From assembly GCF_023115465.1 (NCBI RefSeq), contig NZ_CP096034.1:2852001-2916000 (forward strand): a stretch of 64,000 bases of DNA, read 5' to 3'. Of this stretch, positions 45,632 to 55,041 are shown in pieces. Below the pieces are notes generated by a model. It had not been told where the DNA came from, did no database searches, and saw only the letters and a program-made list of their open reading frames with translations. The stretch is from Gottfriedia acidiceleris (GTDB taxonomy: Bacteria; Bacillota; Bacilli; Bacillales; Bacillaceae_G). Each line of letters begins with the position of its first letter. Within the stretch, counting starts at the first letter, position 1. Made by a program: the position numbers and the translations under genes.

Positions 45632-46891
45632 CTAGATGAGTAGATTAAACAATGTTGGGTTATTGTTTATTTCCATGAATTGAATTTCATGACAATTCAT
45701 TCGCTCAATCAATGCTTTGTAATCGGATTTATTGGCCAATTCTATTCCAACTAATGCTGGCCCATTGTCCTTATTGTTTTTCTTTGTGTATTCAAACCTC
45801 GTAATGTCATCGTTTGGTCCAAGTACTTTATCAAGAAATTCACGTAATGCGCCAGATCGTTGTGGGAAGTTGATGATGAAATAATGTTTTAGTCCTTCAT
45901 GAATTAAAGACCTTTCTTTTATTTCTTGAAGTCGGTCAATATCATTATTTCCACCAGATACGATACAAACGACATTCTTTCCTTTTATTTCATCCTTAAA
46001 TAATTCTAAAGCTGATACAGACATAGCTCCAGCGGGCTCTGCAATGATTGCATTTTTATTATAAAGCTCTAAAATCGTTGTACAAATCTCACCTTCTGGA
46101 ATAGCGACAACTTGGTCAAGTACTTCTCTACAGATTTCATATGTTAAATAACCAACTTGGCCAACCGCTGCTCCATCCACAAACTTTTCAATGAAAGGTA
46201 AAGTTACAACTTTTCCATTTGCAATCGATTCGGCCATTGAAGCAGCACCCATCGGCTCTACTCCAATTACCTTAGTTGAAGGACTAATTCCTTTTATGTA
46301 TGTTCCAACTCCAGAGCTTAATCCACCTCCGCCGATTGCTACGAAAAGATAATCTACTGGACGGTCAATTTCATTTAATATTTCAACTGCAACTGTACCT
46401 TGTCCTGCAATTACATCTTGATCATCAAATGGATGAATAAATGTCATTTGATTTTCATTGCAATAAGCTTGGGCATTTTGATGAGCAATATCAAAGGTGT
46501 CACCGATTAATATAACTTCAACAAATGGTCCACCAAAGAATTTCACTTGAGATACTTTTTGATTCGGCGTTGTTGATGGCATAAATATTTTCGCATACAC
46601 CTGCAAATGATTACATGTATATGCTACACCTTGGGCATGATTGCCTGCACTTGCACATACAACCCCTTTTTGTCTTTCTTCATAAGACAAGTTGCTAATT
46701 TTGTAATATGCTCCTCTAAGCTTAAATGAGCGGATTATTTGTAAATCCTCTCGCTTTAAAAATACGTTACAATCATATTTTTCACTAAGCATTGTACTAA
46801 TCTGCAAAGGTGTTTTATTCGTAACTTCTTTTAACATATTATAGGCAACTAAAATATCCTCAATCTTAACAGTACTTTTTACTTTCTCCAT
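45632..46891 (-). CDS. ilvA: Biosynthetic threonine ammonia-lyase IlvA
   Basis: A 419-residue PLP enzyme for the first step of isoleucine synthesis. The catalytic Lys57 (from the chosen start) lies in IRSFKLRGA, GGGGLSSGV is the PLP-phosphate loop, and SAGNHAQGVAY is typical. The C-terminal ThrA/ACT-like domain (about 330-419; FIINFPQRSGALREFLDKVL, NDDITRFEYTKKNN) makes it the regulated form. ATG 46891 is preferred over an upstream Met because AGGT lies just before it. No T-box leader is seen upstream. Confidence 0.95.
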   Translation of the reverse strand: MEKVKSTVKIEDILVAYNMLKEVTNKTPLQISTMLSEKYDCNVFLKREDLQIIRSFKLRGAYYKISNLSYEERQKGVVCASAGNHAQGVAYTCNHLQVYAKIFMPSTTPNQKVSQVKFFGGPFVEVILIGDTFDIAHQNAQAYCNENQMTFIHPFDDQDVIAGQGTVAVEILNEIDRPVDYLFVAIGGGGLSSGVGTYIKGISPSTKVIGVEPMGAASMAESIANGKVVTLPFIEKFVDGAAVGQVGYLTYEICREVLDQVVAIPEGEICTTILELYNKNAIIAEPAGAMSVSALELFKDEIKGKNVVCIVSGGNNDIDRLQEIKERSLIHEGLKHYFIINFPQRSGALREFLDKVLGPNDDITRFEYTKKNNKDNGPALVGIELANKSDYKALIERMNCHEIQFMEINNNPTLFNLLI

Positions 46892-47129
46892 ATAACTACC
46901 TACCCTTTGCATTTTTTTATATAGATTCCATTATAGTAAAAGTTAATTAATAAATAAACAGAAAATTCAATATTCTAATGAAAGTTTTATGTCATTATAC
47001 ATAAATGAAATAAAATGGGCTTAATATTCGTACTTTCATTCTAATTGGCAGTAATACACTAGTTATCATTTTTAGTCGGATATGCTATCATTTTCATATT
47101 AAATAAATAGATATTAGGTGATTTATAAA

Positions 47130-48011
47130 ATGGAAAATCAATCTTTATTATTAATTGATGGCTTTAACTTATTAAGTAGAGGCTATTTTGCAACTTCTTA
47201 TGGGAGAAGTGATGAACAACTTTCTAAGACGAAAGATGGCGTTTATATAAATGCATTAAGAGTATTTATTCCAAAGCTTTTTAACTTAATTAAAGAACAC
47301 GACATTACTCATCTTGCAATTACTTGGGATGTTAAACGTGAAGAAACTGATCGTCGAAATAAATATGATTTTTATAAAGCAACTCGTGGAGAATTACCTA
47401 CACCACTTATCGAACAATATTTCACTTTAAAAACAGCATTAGAAGAGATCGGTATTGCTCAACTAGAAATGGCACCATATGAAGCAGATGATTTAATAGG
47501 TACCCTATCTAATAATTGGTCTAATTCTGTTAAAAATAAATGCTATATTTATAGTAATGATCGAGACTTACTACAATTAATAAACGAGCATACATCTCAA
47601 ATCATTGCTCAAAAAACTGGTGAAATTGTTTACTCCCTTGAGCATTTCAGTAATGATTATGGAATCCATCCCAAACAATGGGTTGATGTAAAGGCATTAT
47701 TAGGTGATTCTAGTGATAATATACCTGGTTGCCCTGGAGTAGGAGAAAAATCGGCTATTCCATTAATTCAACTTTATAACTCCGTTGAAGAATTGTACGA
47801 AAATATGGAAAATCTTGATTCTAAATTTAATCGCTACAAAAAGAAACTAGAGGCTGGTAAGGACTCTACTTTTATTAGTAAAGAGCTTTCTGCCATTACA
47901 ATTGATATACCTCATTTTGCTCAATATACTTTTGAGGATTTAAAAATTAGTATTAATGAAGAAAAATTGTCACTTAAGCTTGAGGAATTAGAAATTCGTG
48001 TTAAGCGATAA
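47130..48011 (+). CDS. ypcP: 5'-3' exonuclease / flap endonuclease (YpcP-type)
   Basis: A stand-alone 293-residue FEN nuclease like the 5' nuclease part of DNA polymerase I. It removes RNA primers and flaps. Metal-binding acidic residues are in LIDGFN (Asp10), EADD and SNDRDLLQL, and the helix-hairpin-helix is GCPGVGEKSA. The ATG at 47130 lies eight bases after TAGGTGA; the longer frame is a GTG inside the SD. Monocistronic with a terminator. Confidence 0.92.
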   Translation: MENQSLLLIDGFNLLSRGYFATSYGRSDEQLSKTKDGVYINALRVFIPKLFNLIKEHDITHLAITWDVKREETDRRNKYDFYKATRGELPTPLIEQYFTLKTALEEIGIAQLEMAPYEADDLIGTLSNNWSNSVKNKCYIYSNDRDLLQLINEHTSQIIAQKTGEIVYSLEHFSNDYGIHPKQWVDVKALLGDSSDNIPGCPGVGEKSAIPLIQLYNSVEELYENMENLDSKFNRYKKKLEAGKDSTFISKELSAITIDIPHFAQYTFEDLKISINEEKLSLKLEELEIRVKR

Positions 48012-48341
48012 AAGTCGGTAATTATGATGGATGGGAAACTCTTGTTATCAAAGAATAAACATTAACTTCAAAAAATAAAATATGCCTTAAAAATTATAGA
48101 TAAAAGAACACTACATTTTTCAATAACTAAGGTAGTGTTCTTTTTAATTGGCTCTTTTCGGAAAGTTTGTGGCTTTTAAAATTAATAGGAATTTTTGTAG
48201 AACGATTATCATAAAGATTGTTCGACTAAGTGTTAGTTGCATAAGCAATATATGAATGGGGAAAATTTATTTCAAATGTTTTTTAAACACGATAAAAATT
48301 CAATTTTTTTACTAACTTGAAGAAAAGGAAGGAGCAAAGGG
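48012..48341. other. Intergenic region with a terminator
   Basis: Apart from the terminator at 48103-48147 the 330 bp hold nothing that I could support as a gene or regulatory element. Confidence 0.5.
48103..48147 (+). terminator. Terminator of ypcP
   Basis: AAAGAACACTAC (48103-48114) pairs with GTAGTGTTCTTT (48132-48143), followed by Ts. The loop is 17 nt. Confidence 0.82.
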
Positions 48342-48683
48342 ATGGAAAAAAAGATTGCTAAAATTTGTGCGATAATTTCAACAATTATTTTTATCGCAAA
48401 TGTTTTTTATATAAAAATATACATAATCTCTATATTTGCTTTTTTATTACTTACTGTACCAGCTATAATTTATAGAACAAAAATTATTATTAGTAAGAGG
48501 TATATATCGCTTAAAGAACTTATAAAAGGAGAAAAAGGTGATTTCCTTATTATAATTGCAATAATATTATTTGGGTTTCAGGTAGTATTTGAGAGTCCTA
48601 CTTTTACACCAAGTCCACTAATTGGAATACTTGCTTCTTATGGTGTAATTGTTAAAAATAAGCAACAAAAAAAAGCACGATAA
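48342..48683 (+). CDS. Small membrane protein, unknown function
   Basis: A 113-residue protein with three hydrophobic segments (about 7-23, 27-43, 68-84) and a lysine-rich end (VKNKQQKKAR), so the C-terminus is probably cytoplasmic. The start is ATG after GGAAGGAG. The family is not recognised and no terminator is seen. Confidence 0.6.
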   Translation: MEKKIAKICAIISTIIFIANVFYIKIYIISIFAFLLLTVPAIIYRTKIIISKRYISLKELIKGEKGDFLIIIAIILFGFQVVFESPTFTPSPLIGILASYGVIVKNKQQKKAR

Positions 48684-48777
48684 ACTTTGGATGACCAGTT
48701 CTCTAATGATATCCTATTTCGTAAATACTTAACTGTAATGTCATTAAGATTTTGACAGGAACCTAACATCATACCCT

Positions 48778-49035
48778 TTACTCTCTCCTTAGTACTAACT
48801 TCTTATTTTGTTGTAAGAATTTGAACCAGTATAGGTAGTTGTCGACATATTTAGTGGCTACTCCTTGAAATCTATCCATCCAATCTCCAAGACGTTTATG
48901 AAAGCTATTGACATGCTGAACATGATCTATGCCTTTTTTCACATCCCCTTCTTTACTGACATTAATTGTTTCGTGTTTTAGACCTTTATCCAAAGCAAAC
49001 TTTTTATAATTCGTAGCATTGTCAGTGCATAACAA
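48778..49035 (-). pseudogene. IS1595-type transposase, C-terminal fragment
   Basis: An 85-codon relic: LCTDNATNYKKFA, HETINVSKEGDVKKGIDHVQ, then HVNSFHKRLGDWMDRFQGVA and TKYVDNYLYWFKFL. This is the end of the ISXO2/IS1595-family DDE transposase domain, with the typical NSFHxRL and ATKYxDNYL. The first two thirds and any start codon are missing, and the terminal inverted repeats were not found, so it is an old insertion remnant. Confidence 0.8.
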
Positions 49036-49478
49036 AGCTATGATAAGCTAATCTCTTTAATTGCCCCTATTGCCGCATTAATTTGGATAAAAAAAATAAT
49101 TCATTTTGCCTTGAAATACTAAATATCCTGAATTACTCATAATCATTTCTCCAGATTTAGGCATACTAATAGTTCAAATAGATTTACTAAGAATATCAAT
49201 AGATAGCAATTTGACCTGTTAGTGTAATTAGAAGTAAAGTCGTTTTAATATACATTTCCTCAAAGGTTTTCTGGATTTTAAAAAAGTAAGTTTAGATTTT
49301 AAACAAAATTGCTCAAATTCCAGTTGAAATTGTTCTTTTTGGTTTATTCATTAAAAAAATTTAACAAAATCTGTATTGTAGAATAACGGCATAAATGTTT
49401 AAATTATACTAGTCATTTTTATCTTAAATATTCTTATTCAAATTAAAGGCAATACAAAAATCTCAAAAGGAGCCCGCC
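49036..49478. other. Intergenic region beside the transposase relic
   Basis: The sequence is AT-rich and full of stops in all frames. It probably contains eroded parts of the IS element. The promoter of the LCP gene must lie near its right end, but no clear -35/-10 pair was found. Confidence 0.45.
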
Positions 49479-49490
49479 ATTACTAAGCAA

Positions 49491-50465
49491 ATGAAAGAAA
49501 AGCATAAAAAAATCAGAAAAACAAAAAGAATGTCTCTTAAAATATTGCTTGTGATTGTTCTAATTCTTATAGTATTCATAGGATATAAGGGAATAAAAAC
49601 ATACTATAAATTACAGAATGCTACTCAGGGTGAAGCTATTCACTCAAGTATGCGAAAACAAGAAATAAAAGATACTCAACCGTTTTCCATTTTATTTCTT
49701 GGAATTGAAAACTACGCAACAAAGGGTGAAGGTGGTAGAACTGATACCATCATTTTAGCAACTGTTAATCCCAAAGATAAAACAATACAAAAAATGAGCA
49801 TTCCTCGTGATACATACGTGGAAATTCCAGATCAAAAAAGAAAATCTAAAATTAATGGTGCATATAATAGTGGTCTTCAATCAACTGTAAATACAGTAGA
49901 AAACTTTTTACATGTCCCAATCGACTATTATGTTACTGTAGACTTTGGTGGTTTTAAAAATATTGTAGATGAGATTGGTGGAATTGATGTTAATGTTCCA
50001 TTTGATTTTTGGCAATATACTGATACTAAACCACGTTATAAGGTTTACTTCAAAAAAGGAAATCAACATCTAAATGGTACAGAAGCTTTAGCCTATGCTC
50101 GAATGAGAAAGCGCGATCCACGTGGTGATTTTGGACGCGAAGAACGTCAACAACAAGCTATGCTGGCAATTATCGATAAATTAAAGTCTCCCGAAACATT
50201 ATTTAAAATAGATAAATATGCAAGTGTATTCAGTAAAAATGTCAAAACCAATATGAGCTTGTCTGAAGGTTTATACTTATTTAATGACATGAAAGGAGCA
50301 AATTCTAAAAACATCACTACATTAAAATTGGACGGAAAAGACGATTATATCAACAAGATTTACTATTATATGCCTAATCAAACTAGCGTAAATAATATAT
50401 CAAGTAGTTTGAGAAACCATCTTGAGCTTGATAAATTACCAGCTAATTCAATTGAATCAAAATAA
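49491..50465 (+). CDS. LytR-CpsA-Psr (LCP) family cell-wall glycopolymer ligase
   Basis: A 324-residue LCP protein of the TagU/TagT/LytR type, which attaches teichoic acid or other glycopolymers to peptidoglycan at the outer face of the membrane. One membrane segment lies near the N-terminus (about 15-32), then the LCP domain: RTDTIILATVNP, SIPRDTYVEI, EALAYARMRKRDPRGDFGRE with its Arg/Asp catalytic and pyrophosphate-binding residues. The ATG is 18 bases from a strong SD. An in-frame ATT at 49479 is six bases from that SD and may be the true start. A terminator follows. Confidence 0.92.
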   Translation: MKEKHKKIRKTKRMSLKILLVIVLILIVFIGYKGIKTYYKLQNATQGEAIHSSMRKQEIKDTQPFSILFLGIENYATKGEGGRTDTIILATVNPKDKTIQKMSIPRDTYVEIPDQKRKSKINGAYNSGLQSTVNTVENFLHVPIDYYVTVDFGGFKNIVDEIGGIDVNVPFDFWQYTDTKPRYKVYFKKGNQHLNGTEALAYARMRKRDPRGDFGREERQQQAMLAIIDKLKSPETLFKIDKYASVFSKNVKTNMSLSEGLYLFNDMKGANSKNITTLKLDGKDDYINKIYYYMPNQTSVNNISSSLRNHLELDKLPANSIESK

Positions 50466-50489
50466 TTGCATGTATCATTAATTTTTAAT

Positions 50490-50536
50490 AAAAGAGGTAA
50501 ATGAGTAAGCATACTCATTTATCTCTTTTCTTTTTT
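50490..50536 (+). terminator. Terminator of the LCP gene
   Basis: AAAAGAGGTAAATGAGTA pairs with TACTCATTTATCTCTTTT across AGCA with one mismatch, and a T-rich tail follows. Confidence 0.92.
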
Positions 50537-50747
50537 AAATCGATTTAGATTTCAATACATTTAACTTTTAGAGGCATAACTCTGAATGCTAAATCAATTA
50601 GTTTTTTTTGGAAACCCTTCAAGCATACCTTAGTTCTATAAGGAAATGTTTTGTAGAATACCTTAATTGTTTAGGTATTTTATTACTTTATTGAGAGAAT
50701 CAATAATTTGTTTGCTTAGGCGAATTATACTTTTGTTATCGATTTTG

Positions 50748-51296
50748 TTATTCAACTTGCCACAAACGCTCAAAATCAAACTCGTTATTCTTATACTTCA
50801 AAAGATAAAGATCAGGATTACGTAAACTTTTCCAATTCTCAAAACCAAATTCTATGTTAAACTGTTTTAAAATTAAAGACATCAAATTCCCATGAGTGAC
50901 AACGATTGTAATTTGATTTTCACTTTTGATGATCTCATCTATTACGCTCATTGCACGATTAGTAGCTTCTTGACTTGATTCACCACCATCAAATTTCAAT
51001 TCTAGATCTTCAAATGTGGCTTCTAATTTTTCAAGCCAGTCAGGTAAATCAATCGAGCTTAGTTTCCGTTCAGACAGTCGCTCATCGAGAACAATGTCTA
51101 TTTTCTTTTCATTACTTGTCGGTTCGATTGATTGAATTGCTCGTAAAAAAGGGCTTGATATAATTTGGTCAATTTTAATTTTTGAGAAAAATTCACTCAA
51201 ATGCTTAGCCTGTGTTAAACCTCGCTTTGTTAGATTTGCTTCAAATGGCTGACCTTCTGCTTCACAGTGTCTAACTAAATAAATCTCTTTTTCCAT
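50748..51296 (-). CDS. Histidine phosphatase family protein
   Basis: A 182-residue member of the phosphoglycerate-mutase-like branch 1. The phosphate-accepting His10 is in LVRHCEAEG (the usual Gly after His is Cys). The second His is in VVTHGN, and SSPFLRAIQS supplies the conserved Arg. The substrate is unknown; such Bacillus proteins range from phosphatases of sugar phosphates to nucleotides. SD AGGAGC lies seven bases before the ATG. Confidence 0.88.
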   Translation of the reverse strand: MEKEIYLVRHCEAEGQPFEANLTKRGLTQAKHLSEFFSKIKIDQIISSPFLRAIQSIEPTSNEKKIDIVLDERLSERKLSSIDLPDWLEKLEATFEDLELKFDGGESSQEATNRAMSVIDEIIKSENQITIVVTHGNLMSLILKQFNIEFGFENWKSLRNPDLYLLKYKNNEFDFERLWQVE

Positions 51297-51568
51297 TTTA
51301 TCTGCTCCTACTTTTCATTAATTGATTGAATATACAAGTTTTCTTTCTATTTTTTTATATTATCATTAACTATTCTAATTTTGATAATTGAAGTCTCTGA
51401 TTTTCATATTGGTCTTTATTAATTGATGACGTTCTGAATTGAATGTATTATTTAAATTACAACAATCATTCGAAGGTAATTATATTTATCAAAAGAGGTT
51501 ATTTAATTAATGAATTTTTGAATATAAGGGATTTCATTTTCATAGCAAAATAGAGGGGTTTTTACGTA

Positions 51569-52381
51569 ATGAAAGAGTATTTTACAATTGGTGAAGTATC
51601 AAAATTATTCCAAGTCAAAATTGGGACTCTTAGGTATTATGATCAGATTGGTCTTTTACGTCCGGAATTTATCGATAAAAAGACCAACTACAGATATTAT
51701 TCAACACAGCAGTTTGAAAGGTTGAATTCAATAAAATATTTGAGGGCTTTAGATTTACCAATAAACGAAATTATAGATTTTTTTAATTATCGGGAGATTG
51801 ATGCTCTTGTTGAAATGTTAAAAAAACAAAAAGATGAAGTTGCCCAAAAAAAGAAAGAATTGGAGATTATTGAAACTAAAATATCACGCCGCTTATTGCA
51901 AATTGAAGATGCTGTTAGTACACCTTTAGATAAAATATCGCAAATAAAACTTCCTGGAATGCATGTAGCATATTTACGTCATGATTACGTTATAGGCGAT
52001 GACATTGAATTACCTATTACAGAATTAAGGAACAGTTTTGGAATTAATGAAGAAATTTTTTTAGGGAAAATAGGAATCTCAATTTCAGCTTCTAATTTGA
52101 ATAATAGTGTTTTTGATAAATATTCTAGTATTTTCATGATACTAGAAGATGGTGATCACATTCCTGCAAACTCGATTCTTATTCCATCTAGAGATTATTT
52201 AAGAGTTCGATTTAAAGGTACTCACATTGATGCAGTTGGTTATTATAAAAAATTGTTGAACTATATGAAAAAACATAATTTTGAACTGTTAGACGATTCG
52301 TTTGAAATTACGCTTATTGATTATGGCTTTACCAACGATGAAGAAAAGCATGTCACGGAAATTTTATTACCTTACAAGTAA
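51569..52381 (+). CDS. MerR-family regulator with effector-binding domain
   Basis: A 270-residue BmrR/BltR-like activator. The N-terminal winged helix is [20 protein letters not shown] with [21 protein letters not shown] dimerisation coiled coil spans about 78-115, and a GyrI-like ligand domain about 120-270 is built for hydrophobic drugs. It could control the DUF554 gene downstream, but a terminator separates the two. The start is ATG ten bases after AGAGGGG. Confidence 0.9.
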   Translation: MKEYFTIGEVSKLFQVKIGTLRYYDQIGLLRPEFIDKKTNYRYYSTQQFERLNSIKYLRALDLPINEIIDFFNYREIDALVEMLKKQKDEVAQKKKELEIIETKISRRLLQIEDAVSTPLDKISQIKLPGMHVAYLRHDYVIGDDIELPITELRNSFGINEEIFLGKIGISISASNLNNSVFDKYSSIFMILEDGDHIPANSILIPSRDYLRVRFKGTHIDAVGYYKKLLNYMKKHNFELLDDSFEITLIDYGFTNDEEKHVTEILLPYK

Positions 52382-52404
52382 ACATAATGATAAAAATCCA
52401 CTTG

Positions 52405-52437
52405 ACCCTCTAGTTACTAGAGGGTTTATTTTTTATT
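52405..52437 (+). terminator. Terminator of the merR-family gene
   Basis: ACCCTCTAG (52405-52413) pairs with CTAGAGGGT (52417-52425) across TTA, followed by TTATTTTTTATT. Confidence 0.9.
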
Positions 52438-52466
52438 AATATACTATTAATAAAAGGAGAAATGGA

Positions 52467-53153
52467 ATGATGTTTGGCACGATTTTTAACACAATGATGA
52501 TTATAGTCGGGAGTTTGATTGGAAGCATCTTTAAAAAAGGGATAAAAGAAGAATATCATGAAATTCTTATGCAGGCGATGGGATTAGTAGCTTTGGTATT
52601 AGGGATAAACTCACTAGTACAACATTTGCCTTCCAGCAAATATCCAGTACTTTTTATTGTAAGTTTAGCCATTGGTGGATTAATTGGGCAAAAACTCAAG
52701 TTGGAATCAAGATTTAATAGTTTAGTTAATAAATATTCTAAAGGTAATTTGGCTGAAGGGTTATCAACTGCTATTTTATTATTTTGTATTGGAACATTAT
52801 CGATTTTAGGACCAGTAGAAGCAGCGTTAAAAGGGGATTATACGTATCTCCTTGCAAATGGTACGTTGGATGGTATTACTTCGATTGTTTTAGCATCCAC
52901 TTTTGGGATCGGAATCGTTTTTGCTGGCATCGCTTTATTTACATGGCAGGGTTCCATCTATTTAATTGCAGTACTAATGAAGAATTCCTTAAACAATGAT
53001 CTTCTAAATGAAGTGACGATCGTCGGAGGTATATTAATTATAGCTTCAGGCTTAAGTATATTGGGGATTAAGAAATGTAATACTTTAAATCTTCTACCAT
53101 CATTAATGATTCCTCCTATTGTATTTTTATTTATGCATTTATTCCATTTATAA
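52467..53153 (+). CDS. DUF554 family membrane protein
   Basis: A 228-residue protein with about seven hydrophobic segments matching DUF554 (YdfK-like). The start MMFGTIFNTMMIIVGSLIGS, the LVLGINSL stretch and the glycine-rich LANGTLDGITSIVLASTFGI are characteristic. Function unknown, possibly transport. SD AAAGGAGA precedes the ATG. Confidence 0.88.
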   Translation: MMFGTIFNTMMIIVGSLIGSIFKKGIKEEYHEILMQAMGLVALVLGINSLVQHLPSSKYPVLFIVSLAIGGLIGQKLKLESRFNSLVNKYSKGNLAEGLSTAILLFCIGTLSILGPVEAALKGDYTYLLANGTLDGITSIVLASTFGIGIVFAGIALFTWQGSIYLIAVLMKNSLNNDLLNEVTIVGGILIIASGLSILGIKKCNTLNLLPSLMIPPIVFLFMHLFHL

Positions 53154-53174
53154 TGTTTGTGTAATGAATAAAAA

Positions 53175-53205
53175 AGCTTGGGAACCTCGCCAAAATGGAG
53201 GTTCC
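53175..53205 (-). terminator. Probable terminator between convergent genes
   Basis: GGAACCTC (53181-53188) pairs with GAGGTTCC (53198-53205). On the minus strand a T-run begins five bases beyond the stem. It may serve both strands. Confidence 0.5.
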
Positions 53206-53283
53206 TCTAATTACTTTAGTATTCATCTAAATAAACGTTAACTGGAATTACTCAAAAAAATTTTAATAATCAAGTAAAAACTT

Positions 53284-53706
53284 TTATTTTATTCTTTTTG
53301 CAAGTGGATGATTGTCAATGTATTGTATTAAGTCCCATAAATTTCCGTATAAATCCTTAAATACCGCAACCGTACCATAATCTTCTACTTTTGGTTCTCT
53401 TACAAACTCAATTCCTTTTGAAATCATTTCGTCATAATCTCTCCAAAAATCATCCGTTCCTAAAAATAGAAAAACTCTTCCACCAGCTTGATTGCCAATG
53501 AATGGCTCTTGTTCTTGTTTCGATGCCTTAGCAAGTAGAATAGTCGTTCCAGAAGAACCAGGTGGACTTACAACTACCCATCTCTTATCTTGTTCAGGCT
53601 GATATGTATCTTCAATTAAATTAAAATGTAGTTTCTTAGTATAAAACTCGATAGCCTCATCATAATCTTTTACGACTAATGCAATATGAACGATTGACTG
53701 GATCAT
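53284..53706 (-). CDS. VOC-superfamily (glyoxalase-like) protein
   Basis: A 140-residue metal-dependent dioxygenase/lyase-fold protein. The beta-alpha-beta repeats start with IVHIALVVKDYDEAIEFYTK, where His7 is the first metal ligand. The second half ends in FKDLYGNLWDLIQY, with Asp in place of the usual metal-binding Glu. The substrate is unknown. SD AGGAGA precedes the ATG. Confidence 0.87.
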   Translation of the reverse strand: MIQSIVHIALVVKDYDEAIEFYTKKLHFNLIEDTYQPEQDKRWVVVSPPGSSGTTILLAKASKQEQEPFIGNQAGGRVFLFLGTDDFWRDYDEMISKGIEFVREPKVEDYGTVAVFKDLYGNLWDLIQYIDNHPLAKRIK

Positions 53707-53810
53707 TGTCTTTTTCTCCTAACATGTTTTCTATTAAAAGTACTACTTGTTGATTTATATTTCAATCTAATAATATTCCCTTTATTAATTACTCATCTAA
53801 TTTAGCATAA

Positions 53811-53834
53811 TAAAAAGACTGCCGAAACAGCCTT
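53811..53834 (-). terminator. Terminator of the 156-aa gene
   Basis: On the minus strand AAGGCTG pairs with CAGTCTT (one G-T pair) across TTTCGG, followed by TTTTTATT. It lies four bases after the stop codon. Confidence 0.8.
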
Positions 53835-53838
53835 CGTA

Positions 53839-54309
53839 TTACTCATTTAATTTTGAAGCAAAAATTGGAATGATTATGATTGTAATAAAGATTAATGCCA
53901 AAACGATTAATGAGTTTTTCCATCTAAAATCATTTTCTCCATCATTTTTATGTTGATTTATGAATTCATCATATATTTTTGATGAAACAAATTTTCCTGG
54001 ATCTAGTATTTCTCCAGTTTTTTCATCCAGTAAATACGTATCATAATTCGCTGTTTTAAAGAAACGATCTCTTACAGTGTCGTATTTTGCAGCAATAGCC
54101 ACTACATTTTCGTTTGTGTTATTCTCTTTATTTGTTAAACTAAATTCTTTTTGTTCGACAATCACTGTTGATTTCTTTAGATAATAATTAACTTCCTTAC
54201 GATTATTCTTATCTATTTGATCTAAATAGCGCGATGTTGCATTTGAGGTTGAGACATTAGATAAAAATAACAAAAAGAAACAGAAGATGCAAAATGCAAC
54301 TCTTTTCAT
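53839..54309 (-). CDS. Exported protein with C-terminal membrane segment, unknown
   Basis: A 156-residue protein with a signal peptide (about 1-24, ending at SNA) and a C-terminal hydrophobic anchor (about 130-150). The roughly 105-residue middle is extracytoplasmic and includes YDTYLLDEKTGEILDPGKFV, a small beta domain. The family is not recognised. SD GGGGGGA precedes the ATG. Confidence 0.62.
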   Translation of the reverse strand: MKRVAFCIFCFFLLFLSNVSTSNATSRYLDQIDKNNRKEVNYYLKKSTVIVEQKEFSLTNKENNTNENVVAIAAKYDTVRDRFFKTANYDTYLLDEKTGEILDPGKFVSSKIYDEFINQHKNDGENDFRWKNSLIVLALIFITIIIIPIFASKLNE

Positions 54310-54434
54310 TTATATCCCCCCACTTCTATCCAAATCTACTAAATTATATTCACTAGATTTTTAAATAGTCCTAGAGAGTATTTCTCACCTACTCATTAAT
54401 CTGGAGTAGCTAATTTTTTGCTAAAGCTCCCGCG

Positions 54435-54962
54435 TTATTTTACCTCTATTCTGAAATCATCTTCTATAACATTTAAAAATCGATGATTCCATATTTTTTC
54501 ATAAAAATCAATTGTCTCTTTTGCAGACATGAATGGATTATTTAATGTAGACGTCGCTCCGTTTACCATGAAGTTTTCGTAACCTAATCCATGTGCAAAT
54601 TTAATTGTAGCATCCATACAGTATTCAGTTTGGGCGCCGCAAAATTCTATTTTATGTACTGCTAATTGATCTAAAAGATTTTTTAAGTTTGTTTTGAAAA
54701 AAGAATTTGCATGTATTTTCTTAATAAAATAATCTTGTTCTTGAACATCTAGATTAGCATGAATAGCCCAAAGTTCTTCTCCAGGTACTAATTCTTCATC
54801 ACAATGTTGAACAAAAATAATTGGCTTACTTAATTCTCTATATAATGATATTCTTTTATTAACTTTACTGATTAAATTTTGTAATTCAAATAAATGCTCA
54901 CCGCTGTAACATACACCATTTTGCAAATCGATCACAATTAAAACATCTGCACAAGTATCCAT
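54435..54962 (-). CDS. Isochorismatase-family cysteine hydrolase
   Basis: A 175-residue hydrolase of the same superfamily as the gene at 4001. The triad is Asp12 (VIDLQNGV), Lys81 or Lys82 (IKKIHANSF) and Cys115 (QTEYCMDAT). The substrate is unknown. SD GAGGT lies eight bases before the ATG. Monocistronic. Confidence 0.87.
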   Translation of the reverse strand: MDTCADVLIVIDLQNGVCYSGEHLFELQNLISKVNKRISLYRELSKPIIFVQHCDEELVPGEELWAIHANLDVQEQDYFIKKIHANSFFKTNLKNLLDQLAVHKIEFCGAQTEYCMDATIKFAHGLGYENFMVNGATSTLNNPFMSAKETIDFYEKIWNHRFLNVIEDDFRIEVK

Positions 54963-55041
54963 TTTATCTACCTCATTTCTATTTGTATTGTGATATGTAT
55001 ATAATTCACTTAACGTTGAATTATATATAAATTAAACAAAT

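Noticed and set aside
46892-47129. T-box leader upstream of ilvA
   Set aside because: No T-box sequence (AGGGTGGNACCGCG-like) and no antiterminator/terminator pair were found in the region.
48778-49478. A complete IS1595 element
   Set aside because: Only the last third of the transposase is recognisable and no terminal inverted repeats or target duplication were found.
50657-50680. AATACCT...AGGTATT hairpin near the end of the histidine phosphatase gene
   Set aside because: No T-run on either strand and only seven pairs; not called a terminator.
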